Below, piece after piece: positions 9,801 through 17,019 of a DNA stretch of 40,696 nucleotides (its first letter is position 1; each line of letters begins with the position of its first letter). The DNA is taken from positions 1 through 40,696 of the forward strand of contig CAMJDL010000029.1 in NCBI GenBank assembly GCA_946404405.1. The letters are read 5' to 3'. Both the position numbers and the translations under genes were made by a program. The DNA comes from an uncultured Prevotella sp. Lineage in GTDB: Bacteria > Bacteroidota > Bacteroidia > Bacteroidales > Bacteroidaceae. The notes below the pieces were generated by a model, which ran no database searches, was not told the origin of the DNA, and saw only the letters and a list, made by a program, of their open reading frames with translations.

Positions 9801-10698
9801 CTGAGAAATAACAATCTTCTAGTGAGATGGTTTCATCTAAATGTTTGCTATGATCAACCGATCCAACTATTCCTCCAACTTCATCACCAGTTCCAACAAC
9901 ATCACCAATCGCTGTTGATTCTTTAATAGTTTCGTCAGATTTAGTAGAATAATGATAACCTGCCAATCCGCCAACTTTTGACTTTCCTTTTACTATCCCA
10001 TTAAATAGACAATGAGTTAATGAAGCACTACGACCACATATTCCTCCAACATAATCACCACCGTTAACTATAACATAATCACATTTGCAATTCGAGAATT
10101 TTGACCCAATACCTGCAATTCCGCCTACTAGATCACCTGTCGCAGTTACATATGCAGAAGAAGAACAATCAACAAAAGAACCCATATTCGATCCCGAACA
10201 CCCTCCAACAGCCTTTGATCCTTGAACAACTCCGTCCACAGAACAGCCTGATACAATAGCACCACCATAACCAAAAAAAGCGCCAACATATTCGTTTCCA
10301 TTGATTTTCACATTTAGAGACAAATCTTTTATTGTCGCGCCTTGTACATAACCAAATAATCCTATATAATCAGAATTACTTCTATTTACCCAAAGTCCTG
10401 TGATTTTTTTATGGTTACCGTCAATAACACCCTTGAACGTTCCTCCTATTAGACTTCCTATTGGCAACCACCCTTTTGAGGGGTATTCATCCTCAATAAA
10501 CTCTGTCAAGTCAATGTCTGCCATCAATTTAAAGTACACCTTTTCTTTATTCAGAAAATTTCTCAATTGATTCAACTGAATTGGATTAAGGATCAGATAA
10601 GGGTCATTCTCGGTTCCCGACCCTGATCCACTAAACTGGGCAAACGAAGTTGCCATGCAGCATATGAACATTACTGCCAAAGTTAGTAGTCGTTTCAT
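6874..10698 (-). CDS. Surface protein with GLUG motifs, four MBG-like domains and C-terminal tail (1274 aa)
   Basis: A signal peptide (residues 1-20, ending TSFA) is followed by two long stretches of GLUG-type repeats, glycine-rich beta-solenoid units such as VGGLVG and GGIAG (about residues 100-430 and 560-860), as in bacterial adhesins and glycan-active surface proteins. Four immunoglobulin-like domains of the MBG type follow (about 900-1210; motifs REYGEANPTFEF and NYELSYTNG) in an A-B-A-B order. The end has VYTVQGRMV and GVYIVNGRKVVV, a T9SS-like tail, with a short extra hydrophilic extension. It is likely a secreted or surface-anchored adhesin. No catalytic motif was seen. No consensus promoter was recognised in the 168-nt upstream gap (10699-10866), which holds a short palindrome (GGTTCATGTGAACC, 10808-10821). 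Confidence 0.75.
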   Translation of the reverse strand: MKRLLTLAVMFICCMATSFAQFSGSGSGTENDPYLILNPIQLNQLRNFLNKEKVYFKLMADIDLTEFIEDEYPSKGWLPIGSLIGGTFKGVIDGNHKKITGLWVNRSNSDYIGLFGYVQGATIKDLSLNVKINGNEYVGAFFGYGGAIVSGCSVDGVVQGSKAVGGCSGSNMGSFVDCSSSAYVTATGDLVGGIAGIGSKFSNCKCDYVIVNGGDYVGGICGRSASLTHCLFNGIVKGKSKVGGLAGYHYSTKSDETIKESTAIGDVVGTGDEVGGIVGSVDHSKHLDETISLEDCYFSGNVSGYNNVGGIFGYFSGWYGYNEIVKKCCSYATISGVNNVGGIAGQGGGRIINCIAINNYLKAKEGNFGLIRGNDNSNDGNNKAYNRTIVICQGVVQEVEDCKRNGTGVSATTLKLKATYVAMGFDFTDTWEIQETECYPYFKTQTAPPVISSKVVSGATTVSGKAVDGGTVILEIDGVKQQIISTNYEFSFTVSPLQAGHEVRLSAKSEGKEQSYFTTETVAYLGKGTEADPYQVYTAADLTGVYRKGYYKLMNDIDLADYINQYSSTEGWESIGRDGSETIYFDGDGHKITGLWCNTTRDNSGLFSCFANGLIKNLTVETANGKQVKGGANTGILIGKMINGTIENCRVSGSVADGTPVGGLVGLFDGGKISLSQADVTINTTGEKSYVGGLVGEIAGGEIDQCVTQGTVTATGKESYVGGLVGKNSATITNSYSNAMVTSSYNAAGLIAYNYGVVDKCYATGDLLTKNYGAGIIGYNDGLGAIVKNCVAMNKKIVVTFESQSAQSGGYGNRIIGGIRNGATAPDMNNYALKNMKLSVNNKAPKVYDDIMNGVGKPGPNLIEASTYQELGWNFTNTWTIQEAGYYPGLKNNKSIVTKPDDEPVTITAKSYSREYGEANPTFEFTSEGATLVGVPEITCEATESSPVGTYPIVIKKGTITNYNDTYINGTLTITKAPLVVKTETYTKKQGEDNPELTLTYDGFKNNESEAVLTKKPTATTTATKESAPGEYDVIVSGGEATNYELSYTNGKLIVMEADAVVITAKSFTREYGDANPTFEYEVNGAALDGIPEITCEATESSPVGTYPIVIKKGTVTNYNDTYINGTLTITKAPLTVKVEDATREQYLENAEFVITYSGWKLNDDESVLTKKPMATTTATKESPVGEYEIVVSGGEAKNYELSYQNGILTVTESTGIATISVTRPVNVYTVQGRMVRSKATTLDGLPKGVYIVNGRKVVVRQREDGHLKVDSIR
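7075..7995 (-). repeat. Duplicated two-domain MBG unit (468-bp period)
   Basis: The block starting ACCATTGATATACGTGTCG occurs at 7321 and again at 7789, a 468-bp (156-aa) period. Long stretches around both are near identical, so the four MBG domains arose by recent duplication of a pair. Confidence 0.7.
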
Positions 10699-10866
10699 TA
10701 TTTATTCGTTTTAATATCTATCTCAAATTTCTTTACATCGCTATCCACTAAATAACCGCTAGGCGTTCTTTGAAATTGTTGAAATATAAAGTGACAACGA
10801 CCGAAGCGGTTCATGTGAACCTAATTTTTAATATTTACTCGTCCATTTATAAAGTGGACATTAGTG

Positions 10867-11643
10867 TTACGCCTTAATATAAATTTTATCTCCATATTCC
10901 AATCTATCCTTTTGGTATTTATTATTGTCAATAATATACTTTATCTCTACGGATTCTTCATCTTGAACATTTCTTATTATACCTTTTTGATATTCATATT
11001 CCATCCTTTTTCCATTAAGCAACAGGTAACCATAATCATCAAATTCAATTATATCGTTATCACAGTGCCAAGAAGTATTGTTTAACATTATTTTTGCCAT
11101 ACGGTTAACAAACTTCATGTATAGTCCCCAATTTTCTTTAGAATAGTCATCTATACACAACAAATTAGTAAGTTCAGGACGATTATCAAAATATAATGCG
11201 TAATATGAAAATAAGTCATATACAGATTTTTCATTTAATCTTCCTTTTTCAATTTGCAACTCAATTTCTTCAAAAAACCTCATGAACATTTCGACATGAT
11301 GAATAGATGGCTTTATCACTTTTACACCCATTATATCAGCTATTAAGAAAGGAACTACGATATTAACATGCTGATCTTTGGAATAGCGTTCATTGTACTG
11401 GCCCAAAACCTCCGCCTTTATTCTTTTACGATGGTTTAAATACTCCCAAATCGTCAATATCAATGTGCCACTTGCCAATAGCATCATCGTTATATCAGAG
11501 AGTTTTTCATCTCTTAGTAAGGAAAAACTCCATGGATAAACAATAAACAGAGATATTACTACAAGTAATATTGCTATAACAATAACAGTCGCAATAAACT
11601 TGAAATAGTCAAATTCTTGAGAATCTCTTTCTATATGGGTCAT
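10867..11643 (-). CDS. Two-helix membrane protein with C-terminal helical domain (258 aa)
   Basis: I do not recognise a named function. Two hydrophobic helices (about residues 15-38 and 48-66) are followed by a soluble domain containing the stretch EMFMRFFEEIELQIEKGRL and VYDLFSYYALYF. This stretch matches the small membrane protein at 15178-15648 (EIFMHYFEEIEHLIESKIM, VYDMFSYYLFVF), and resembles DUF4760-type domains as I remember them. A C-terminal extension (after about residue 185) looks beta-rich and is absent from the relative. The gene follows the LRR protein gene on the same strand by 41 nt, so the two are probably co-transcribed. The sequence looks more A+T-rich than the neighbours. 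Confidence 0.55.
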   Translation of the reverse strand: MTHIERDSQEFDYFKFIATVIVIAILLVVISLFIVYPWSFSLLRDEKLSDITMMLLASGTLILTIWEYLNHRKRIKAEVLGQYNERYSKDQHVNIVVPFLIADIMGVKVIKPSIHHVEMFMRFFEEIELQIEKGRLNEKSVYDLFSYYALYFDNRPELTNLLCIDDYSKENWGLYMKFVNRMAKIMLNNTSWHCDNDIIEFDDYGYLLLNGKRMEYEYQKGIIRNVQDEESVEIKYIIDNNKYQKDRLEYGDKIYIKA

Positions 11644-11684
11644 AAGAATAAACTATTAGGAAAAAAGACCATCAATAATAATCT

Positions 11685-14600
11685 TCATTTTACAAATACC
11701 TTTTTACCATTTTTAATATAAATGCCATTCTTGGGGAAAAGGACACGTTGCCCCTGTAGATTGTAATAATCGTCTTGATTTAAATTTCTTTCTTTATTAA
11801 TAATTATATTAGATCCTTCACCAACATAAATGGGACGAATATTTAAGCCCCAATATCTTTCCGTTGCTGACATGACAGGCGAAAAAAAGGTTTCGAAGTC
11901 AAGTCCCATGGCTACGTCAGAACCTCCAGTTAATAACGTAGAAGACCAATACACACCATTATTTTCATCCAAGGGGCCATACTCATCAATACACAATCCA
12001 CCTCTAGGCATAAAGATTGAATTACCATTAGGCCCTGTTATTATATAGCCAGAAATGCCATTAATAGTAGTAGATTCCCATGAACATTCATTAATTAGTT
12101 CATTTCCTTGTTCGTAAGTAGGCATTCTCCAGTTTTTCCCCAAAATCATATATGCAGCATCATCTTCTAATTCCAGCACTGTTAATCCGTCAATAGAATT
12201 ATATTTAGTAAAATTAGACACTCTGCCAAACTTATATGTGCTCCAATCGTAATTATTCTTAGGGGCAATCTCCCCCCATGCAAAATATTGACCATATTCC
12301 ACTGGAACTTCTGCTCCGATATTCTTTGTTGCCCATAATGTCCTAGAAGAAAGACCAAGGTCTACAAAATCAGAAGGGTTAAAAAATCCATAAATAGTGA
12401 CGTCATGGGCTGGCATTATATATGGAATCTCGCTCCATCCACTAAAGGCATAACCATCTTTAGTTGGTTCTGGCTCGGGAGTTATCACATCCCCCTCCAT
12501 CAATTTGTACGTCTTATATTCTTCACCATCGACCATATACGATAATGAATATTCAGGAAGCGTGTTAGTTTCATCTAATTCTTCTATCTTCTTGAATTCT
12601 TTCCAGTTATTACTCTGAGAATAAATTGCTTTATATCCTTGAGGAACATACAATTTTGCATTAATAGTTGTTGTGTTATCAAATGTTGAATTGCTTATGG
12701 TGGGTGGTGTAATGTTTAAGGAAAAAATGGATTTCAAACCAGTGCAACCTTGAAAAGCACTATTTCCAATAGTTGTTACACTATTACCAATTATCAACGT
12801 TGTTAAATTAAAGCAATTCAGGAAAGAGTTCAAGCCTATGATTAAAACACTATTGGGGATAGTTACAGATGTTAAATCACTACATCCGCCAAAAGCGTCA
12901 TTCCCTATTGACATTACCCCATTACCTATTTTCAAAGATTCTAACCCGCTACAACCTTGGAAAGCTGAATTATCAATGGTATTAACATCATCACCCATCA
13001 CAATTACCTTTATAGATGACATCTTACTGAACCACGTGCCGATTTTTTTAAAGTTTAAAGTCAATGTTGTTAGGCTATTACATCCCCCAAAAGCATTTTC
13101 TCCTATTGATGTCACACTATTACCAATTATCAAAGATGTTAACCCGCTGCAACCTTGGAATGCAGAATTATCAATGGTATTTACTTCATTACCCATCACA
13201 ATTTCCTTAATAGATGACATACTCTTGAACCATGAGCCAACATTTTTGCAGTTTAAAGACAAATTTGATAGCTTCTTGCAATTGCGGAAAGCAGATTGTC
13301 CAATTGATGATATACCATTACCAATTGTCAAAGATGTCAATCCACTGCAGTCCTCGAAAGCACTTTTACCCATAGTTGACACACTATTTGGTATTGTTAC
13401 AAATATAAGACTTTCACATCCATTGAAAGCATAATCTCCAATCGATTCTACGCTATTGCCAATCGTCAAAGATGTTAAGCCACTGCACCCACGGAAAGCT
13501 TCTTTGTTGATTGTTGTCACACTTTCTCCAAGCCTTATTTCATTTATATTACTATAATCTTTAAACCATGCATCTATTTTTTTGCAATCTAAAGATAAAG
13601 CTCTTATGGTATTACCGAAAGCATATTCACCAATTGAAGCCAGCCCATTACCAATAGTCACAGTTGACAAGCGACATTGAAAGAAAGCATGTTTACCGAT
13701 AGTGGTCACACTATTGGGTATTGTCACAGAAGGCAAAGGACAATACGCGAATGCTTTCTGTCCAATATATGTTACACTGTCACCTATTTTCACATAAGAC
13801 AGGCTTTCGCAACCCATGAAGGTTTCATTATCTATTTTTTTTAAACCATTACCAATTGTCACAGTTTTTAAGTCACGGCACCAACGAAAGGCGTCACGGC
13901 CAATAGTTGCTACACTATTGGGTATTGTCACGGATGTGAAGCCGCAACAATAAAATGCATATTCTCCAATACTGGTCACACTATTGGGTATTGTCACGGA
14001 TCTTAAACCCTTACACAAACTGAAAGCTTGTTTCCCGATAGTCGTCACACTATTGGGGATTGTCACAGAAGACAAACTGCTGCAATTCTCGAAAGCATAA
14101 TTACCGATAGATGTTACTTTGTCAGGGATCGTCACAGAAGACAAACTGCTACATTCTCCAAAGGCATAATTACCGATAGATGTTACTTTGTCAGGAATCG
14201 TCACAGAAGACAAACTGCTACATTTATAGAAAGCATAATTAGCAATAGATGTTATTTTTTCAGAGATTATCACAGATTGCAAACTAGTACATTCCTCAAA
14301 TATAGAATTACCTAGGGTTGTCACATTGTTGGGTATCATAACAGATATTAAGCCAGTACAACCTTTAAAAGCATAATCACCTAGGGTTGCCACGTTGCTG
14401 CCTATTATCACAGAAGACAAGCTGCAACACCCTTGAAAAGCACTATTACCAACTGACGTTACTTTGTCAGGGATTGTCACAGATATCAAGCTAGTACAAT
14501 CTTGAAAAATAGAATTCGCTAGGGTTGTCACGTTGTCAGATATTATCACAGAAGACAAACCGCTGCAATCCTGAAATGTACCACTTCCAATGGTTGTCAC

Positions 14601-15071
14601 ACTATTAGGGATTATTATAGATGATAAACTTTTGCAACCTCGGAAAGCATCTTTATCTATTATTTCCACATTATTACCAATAGTCATAAAGCACAAGCTC
14701 GAGCAATTATAGAACGTTTTTTTGCCTAAACTTGTCACGTTTTCGGGAATAGTCATTGTTACCAGACCGCTATTAGAAAAGGCGTCGTCACTAATGGTTG
14801 TCACACTATTTGGAATCACCACAGACGTCAAATTGGCGCAACCACTGAAAGCACCTGTATCGATAGCAGATACATTGTATTTAATTCCATTATATTCAAC
14901 TTCCATAGGAATAACAACAACACCACTATAATCACTTTTTACTACTGATACGGTTTGGGTATTTGTTGTTTTATAACGAATGCCATCTACTTCAAATGTT
15001 TCAGCATACATCTCCATTTTTACAAACATGGCAAGGATTAATAGAAGAAATCTGAATATATTTTTTTTCAT
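11685..15071 (-). CDS. BspA-type leucine-rich-repeat surface protein (1128 aa)
   Basis: After a signal peptide (residues 1-23) come roughly 30 LRR_5/BspA-like units of about 23 aa with the consensus SLTSVTIPNSVTSIGDYAF.GC (residues about 45-800). Next are a short domain ending NNWKEFKKIEEL, an InlB-like repeat with YAFSGWSEIP (about 845-895), and a domain with VDLGLSSRTLWATKNIG, YFAWGE and NWRMPT typical of the Fibrobacter-paralogous (FISUMP) type (about 900-1085). The tail YYNLQGQRV...GIYIKNGKKVFVK is T9SS-like. BspA proteins of oral and gut Bacteroidetes and related repeats in other microbes bind host matrix or mediate coaggregation. A relative of the downstream membrane protein lies upstream, so the LRR gene is bracketed by paralogues. 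Confidence 0.85.
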   Translation of the reverse strand: MKKNIFRFLLLILAMFVKMEMYAETFEVDGIRYKTTNTQTVSVVKSDYSGVVVIPMEVEYNGIKYNVSAIDTGAFSGCANLTSVVIPNSVTTISDDAFSNSGLVTMTIPENVTSLGKKTFYNCSSLCFMTIGNNVEIIDKDAFRGCKSLSSIIIPNSVTTIGSGTFQDCSGLSSVIISDNVTTLANSIFQDCTSLISVTIPDKVTSVGNSAFQGCCSLSSVIIGSNVATLGDYAFKGCTGLISVMIPNNVTTLGNSIFEECTSLQSVIISEKITSIANYAFYKCSSLSSVTIPDKVTSIGNYAFGECSSLSSVTIPDKVTSIGNYAFENCSSLSSVTIPNSVTTIGKQAFSLCKGLRSVTIPNSVTSIGEYAFYCCGFTSVTIPNSVATIGRDAFRWCRDLKTVTIGNGLKKIDNETFMGCESLSYVKIGDSVTYIGQKAFAYCPLPSVTIPNSVTTIGKHAFFQCRLSTVTIGNGLASIGEYAFGNTIRALSLDCKKIDAWFKDYSNINEIRLGESVTTINKEAFRGCSGLTSLTIGNSVESIGDYAFNGCESLIFVTIPNSVSTMGKSAFEDCSGLTSLTIGNGISSIGQSAFRNCKKLSNLSLNCKNVGSWFKSMSSIKEIVMGNEVNTIDNSAFQGCSGLTSLIIGNSVTSIGENAFGGCNSLTTLTLNFKKIGTWFSKMSSIKVIVMGDDVNTIDNSAFQGCSGLESLKIGNGVMSIGNDAFGGCSDLTSVTIPNSVLIIGLNSFLNCFNLTTLIIGNSVTTIGNSAFQGCTGLKSIFSLNITPPTISNSTFDNTTTINAKLYVPQGYKAIYSQSNNWKEFKKIEELDETNTLPEYSLSYMVDGEEYKTYKLMEGDVITPEPEPTKDGYAFSGWSEIPYIMPAHDVTIYGFFNPSDFVDLGLSSRTLWATKNIGAEVPVEYGQYFAWGEIAPKNNYDWSTYKFGRVSNFTKYNSIDGLTVLELEDDAAYMILGKNWRMPTYEQGNELINECSWESTTINGISGYIITGPNGNSIFMPRGGLCIDEYGPLDENNGVYWSSTLLTGGSDVAMGLDFETFFSPVMSATERYWGLNIRPIYVGEGSNIIINKERNLNQDDYYNLQGQRVLFPKNGIYIKNGKKVFVK

Positions 15072-15177
15072 ATCGTTGTTTTGTTAATGATTAATATTTC
15101 GATTTAATAATTAGCTGTTGCAATAGTTTTTCATGATTAGAGCATTGCAGCCATAGTCAATAATAGTTTCATGATTA

Positions 15178-15648
15178 TTACATAGTCCTATTTCTTATTG
15201 TTTGAATATCTTTTATTCGAACCAATAAATGGCGGAACTTGCACCAAGAGTTGCTTTCATAATCATCAATGTTAAATACATCTCTATTTTTCTCAAAGAC
15301 AAAGAGATAATATGAGAACATATCATAGACCATTTGTTCATCCATAATCTTTGATTCTATAAGATGCTCTATTTCTTCAAAATAGTGCATAAAAATTTCA
15401 ATGTCGTGGTTATCAGGAGGGACTATTGCATTCTTATGTTTTAGTCCATCTATATGCTCCAAATATTTAACAACGGCTGAAACTTCAGGGCTCATTGAGT
15501 ATTTGGCGCAATAGCGAATAAAAGCTTCTGTTTTTAGTTGTTTCATCAGAATCTTGTATTGCTTAACATTAAAGAAAATACCTATTATTGCCGCCAGTGC
15601 AATAATTACTTGTGCTACTTGAGCGATGTTTTCCAAATTCATACACAC
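15178..15648 (-). CDS. Small single-helix membrane protein related to the one at 10867-11643 (156 aa)
   Basis: The function is unknown. One hydrophobic helix (about residues 8-26) precedes a helical cytosolic-looking domain. The segment IFMHYFEEIEHLIESK followed by MVYDMFSYYLFVF and NIDDYESNSW lines up with the 258-aa protein at 10867-11643, which lies on the other side of the LRR gene. It ends 106 nt before the LRR start (15072-15177; no clear promoter, but a repeated TCATGATTA), so all three could be one unit. Upstream is a structured leader or small RNA candidate with its own promoter. Confidence 0.5.
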   Translation of the reverse strand: MCMNLENIAQVAQVIIALAAIIGIFFNVKQYKILMKQLKTEAFIRYCAKYSMSPEVSAVVKYLEHIDGLKHKNAIVPPDNHDIEIFMHYFEEIEHLIESKIMDEQMVYDMFSYYLFVFEKNRDVFNIDDYESNSWCKFRHLLVRIKDIQTIRNRTM

Positions 15649-15720
15649 AATACCCTACATGCCTCACAAACACCCCGATGTCGGCAGATAAACATATTCT
15701 TTTAGGTTAGCTTATGATAT

Positions 15721-16025
15721 AAAAAAGGCGTAGGTGTCTGTTTCTTTGCCCATCCTGGCATCTTGGGCCTTCGCATTGCCTCGCCACACAGGATAGACAA
15801 CGCAGATAGCCCACGCCAGCACGGACTATATAAACATAAGTATATAGAATCGTACCAAACGTAGACGCTTCGGTTGTCATCTGTCTGCTGTGGCTATGAA
15901 GTTGCGAAGTTCAAGATGCACAACGACAGACGTTCGAAAACGTCTTTCTCATATATAAGACCGCTCACTAACCCTCTCTTGGGGTCGCTCAGCCATTGGC
16001 CGCTTGCATCAAACAAGTACGAGCG
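15721..16025 (-). ncRNA. Candidate structured RNA (~305 nt) or leader of the 156-aa gene
   Basis: The 499-nt gene-free stretch 15649-16147 holds a minus-strand promoter and downstream RNA-like structure: AGACGTT-TTCG-AACGTCT, a perfect 7-bp stem with a UUCG tetraloop (15928-15945), a GCATC/GATGC pair near the 5' end, and CCC/GGG around AAGAGA. The likely end is a GGCGAGG/CCT-A-CGCC stem enclosing a GCCC/GGGC hairpin and followed by six T (15721-15726). The 5' part shares an ordered set of short blocks with the Abi_2 leader RNA at 6276-6415. It could be a free ncRNA or a long leader of the gene at 15178. Confidence 0.4.
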
Positions 16026-16031
16026 ATGCTG

Positions 16032-16063
16032 CAAATATCGGAAAAAAATCTGAAAATTCCAAA
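16032..16063 (-). promoter_or_regulatory. Promoter for the structured RNA candidate
   Basis: Minus strand TTTG (16060-16063), 20-nt gap, GATATTTG (16032-16039; one change from TAnnTTTG). Confidence 0.5.
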
Positions 16064-16100
16064 TTATTGAGGAAGTATTTTCAAATTCTATTTATTATCG

Positions 16101-16131
16101 TTTGTTGTTTCTAATAAAAATTGTACCTTTG
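16101..16131 (+). promoter_or_regulatory. Promoter of the nuclease-like gene
   Basis: TTTG (16101-16104), 19-nt gap, TACCTTTG (16124-16131). The apparent TTG start at 16121 lies inside this promoter, so translation must start downstream, at 16148 or 16160. Confidence 0.65.
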
Positions 16132-16147
16132 CATTTATAAAATAAGA

Positions 16148-16783
16148 ATGATCAGCATAATGAATGATGATATAACAACAGAAGTTTTAACAGGCGATGA
16201 TGAGTTTGGCTCCTATTGTTGGGTGGCTGCAGAACCTGTCACCCGAAACTTAGATGCTTTGCTTGAAGATTTGCTTCATACAATGGGAGCAAGCTTTGTA
16301 TGGACGTTGAAAGAGATAACCTTGCATAGTGAATTCAGACCATTATCCGGAGAAACGAACATCTTTACTGTTGGTGGCGAGAATAGTGAAGACTATGACA
16401 ATCTGCTTAATGCTGCACGCAAAGCTATAGAATTGGGATATCGCGTTTTTATTCTACCAAACCCCAAAGGCATGCGCACAGCCGACTTTATTTTCGAGCG
16501 TAAAGGCATATATAGATTGTACGATTTGAAAACCATTCAGGGGAAAGGATCTGCCGGAACCAGGATGAAAGAGTCAATAGGGCAGGCTAATCGTGTGTTA
16601 TTAAACATGACCTCAGATTACAATGCCCGTTTGTTGGCTTCAGATATTAAGGAATATTTTGAAAAGAATCCAGATGCAGTAGAAGTCCTAATCTTTAAAG
16701 GGAAAAAAGTAATTTCTGTAGTTAGAGAACACACCCTTTCTCCAATCTTTAACAGGTTGTTCAGAAGAAAATATGAAAAATAA
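16148..16783 (+). CDS. Lone CdiA-C-terminal-like PD-(D/E)xK nuclease domain protein (211 aa)
   Basis: Residues about 60-155 resemble the nuclease domains of contact-dependent inhibition toxins and related phage-head-fused toxins. GYRVFILPNP is followed by RTADFIF (D113), then YDLKT (D126, K128), giving the D...(D/E)xK metal-binding core of the PD-(D/E)xK fold; a basic-aliphatic helix SIGQANRVLLN follows. Members of this group cut tRNA or other nucleic acid. There is no signal peptide, secretion domain or adjacent immunity gene, so this is a domain expressed on its own from its own promoter. It could be a defence effector, a cargo remnant or a non-toxic relative. I chose ATG 16148; ATG 16160 is equally possible. 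A strong terminator follows directly. Confidence 0.55.
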   Translation: MISIMNDDITTEVLTGDDEFGSYCWVAAEPVTRNLDALLEDLLHTMGASFVWTLKEITLHSEFRPLSGETNIFTVGGENSEDYDNLLNAARKAIELGYRVFILPNPKGMRTADFIFERKGIYRLYDLKTIQGKGSAGTRMKESIGQANRVLLNMTSDYNARLLASDIKEYFEKNPDAVEVLIFKGKKVISVVREHTLSPIFNRLFRRKYEK

Positions 16784-16808
16784 AAACCACCTTAGACGGG
16801 TGGTTTTT
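16782..16808. terminator. Bidirectional rho-independent terminator
   Basis: A perfect 10-bp stem AAAAACCACC (16782-16791) / GGTGGTTTTT (16799-16808) with a 7-nt loop. Plus transcripts of the nuclease-like gene end in T5; minus transcripts read GGTGGTTTTTATTTTT. It overlaps the stop codon of the nuclease-like gene and would serve both strands. Confidence 0.8.
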
Positions 16809-16873
16809 AATGGAGCAGTATCGATAAAGCCTTACTCCCCGCACTCAGCGGCGTAGTCAAAAGAAACCCTTTG
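16782..16873 (-). ncRNA. Candidate ~92-nt small RNA convergent to the nuclease-like gene
   Basis: A good minus-strand promoter (16880-16911) fires into a segment with no ORF that ends at the shared terminator. The RNA would fold a 5' hairpin GCGTCAA...TTGAC-TA-CGC and a small CCGC-TGAGT-GCGG hairpin before the terminator stem. Promoter, discrete length and terminator together support a small RNA. Target and function are unknown; it overlaps the 3' end of the nuclease-like mRNA only in the terminator. Confidence 0.5.
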
Positions 16874-16879
16874 ACGCTG

Positions 16880-16911
16880 CAAATATACGAACTATTTTTG
16901 AAAGTTCCAAA
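16880..16911 (-). promoter_or_regulatory. Promoter of the small RNA candidate
   Basis: Minus strand TTTG (16908-16911), 20-nt gap, TATATTTG (16880-16887): a full consensus match. Confidence 0.6.
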
Positions 16912-16947
16912 TTATTCCAACAGAATTTTCAAAAAACGCAGGGTCTT

Positions 16948-16979
16948 TTTGGATGGATAGGAAAAAGATTGTATCTTTG
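16948..16979 (+). promoter_or_regulatory. Promoter of the esterase gene
   Basis: TTTG (16948-16951), 20-nt gap, TATCTTTG (16972-16979). The TTG-initiated extension from 16969 overlaps this promoter and is not real; the leader is about 35-45 nt. Confidence 0.65.
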
Positions 16980-17019
16980 CAGGCACATTAGACTGCATAA
17001 AGAGAATAACATTAACCAA

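Noticed and set aside
12838..14315. Several plus-strand open frames and regular short repeats that could suggest a CRISPR array
   Set aside because: The periodicity (about 69 bp) is the LRR unit of the minus-strand BspA-type gene, and the frames are its shadows.
16121..16147. TTG start of the nuclease-like gene at 16121
   Set aside because: The codon is inside the promoter TACCTTTG, so it would not be in the transcript.
16969..17019. TTG start of the esterase gene at 16969
   Set aside because: It overlaps the TATCTTTG promoter; ATG 17020 or 17029 gives a proper signal peptide.
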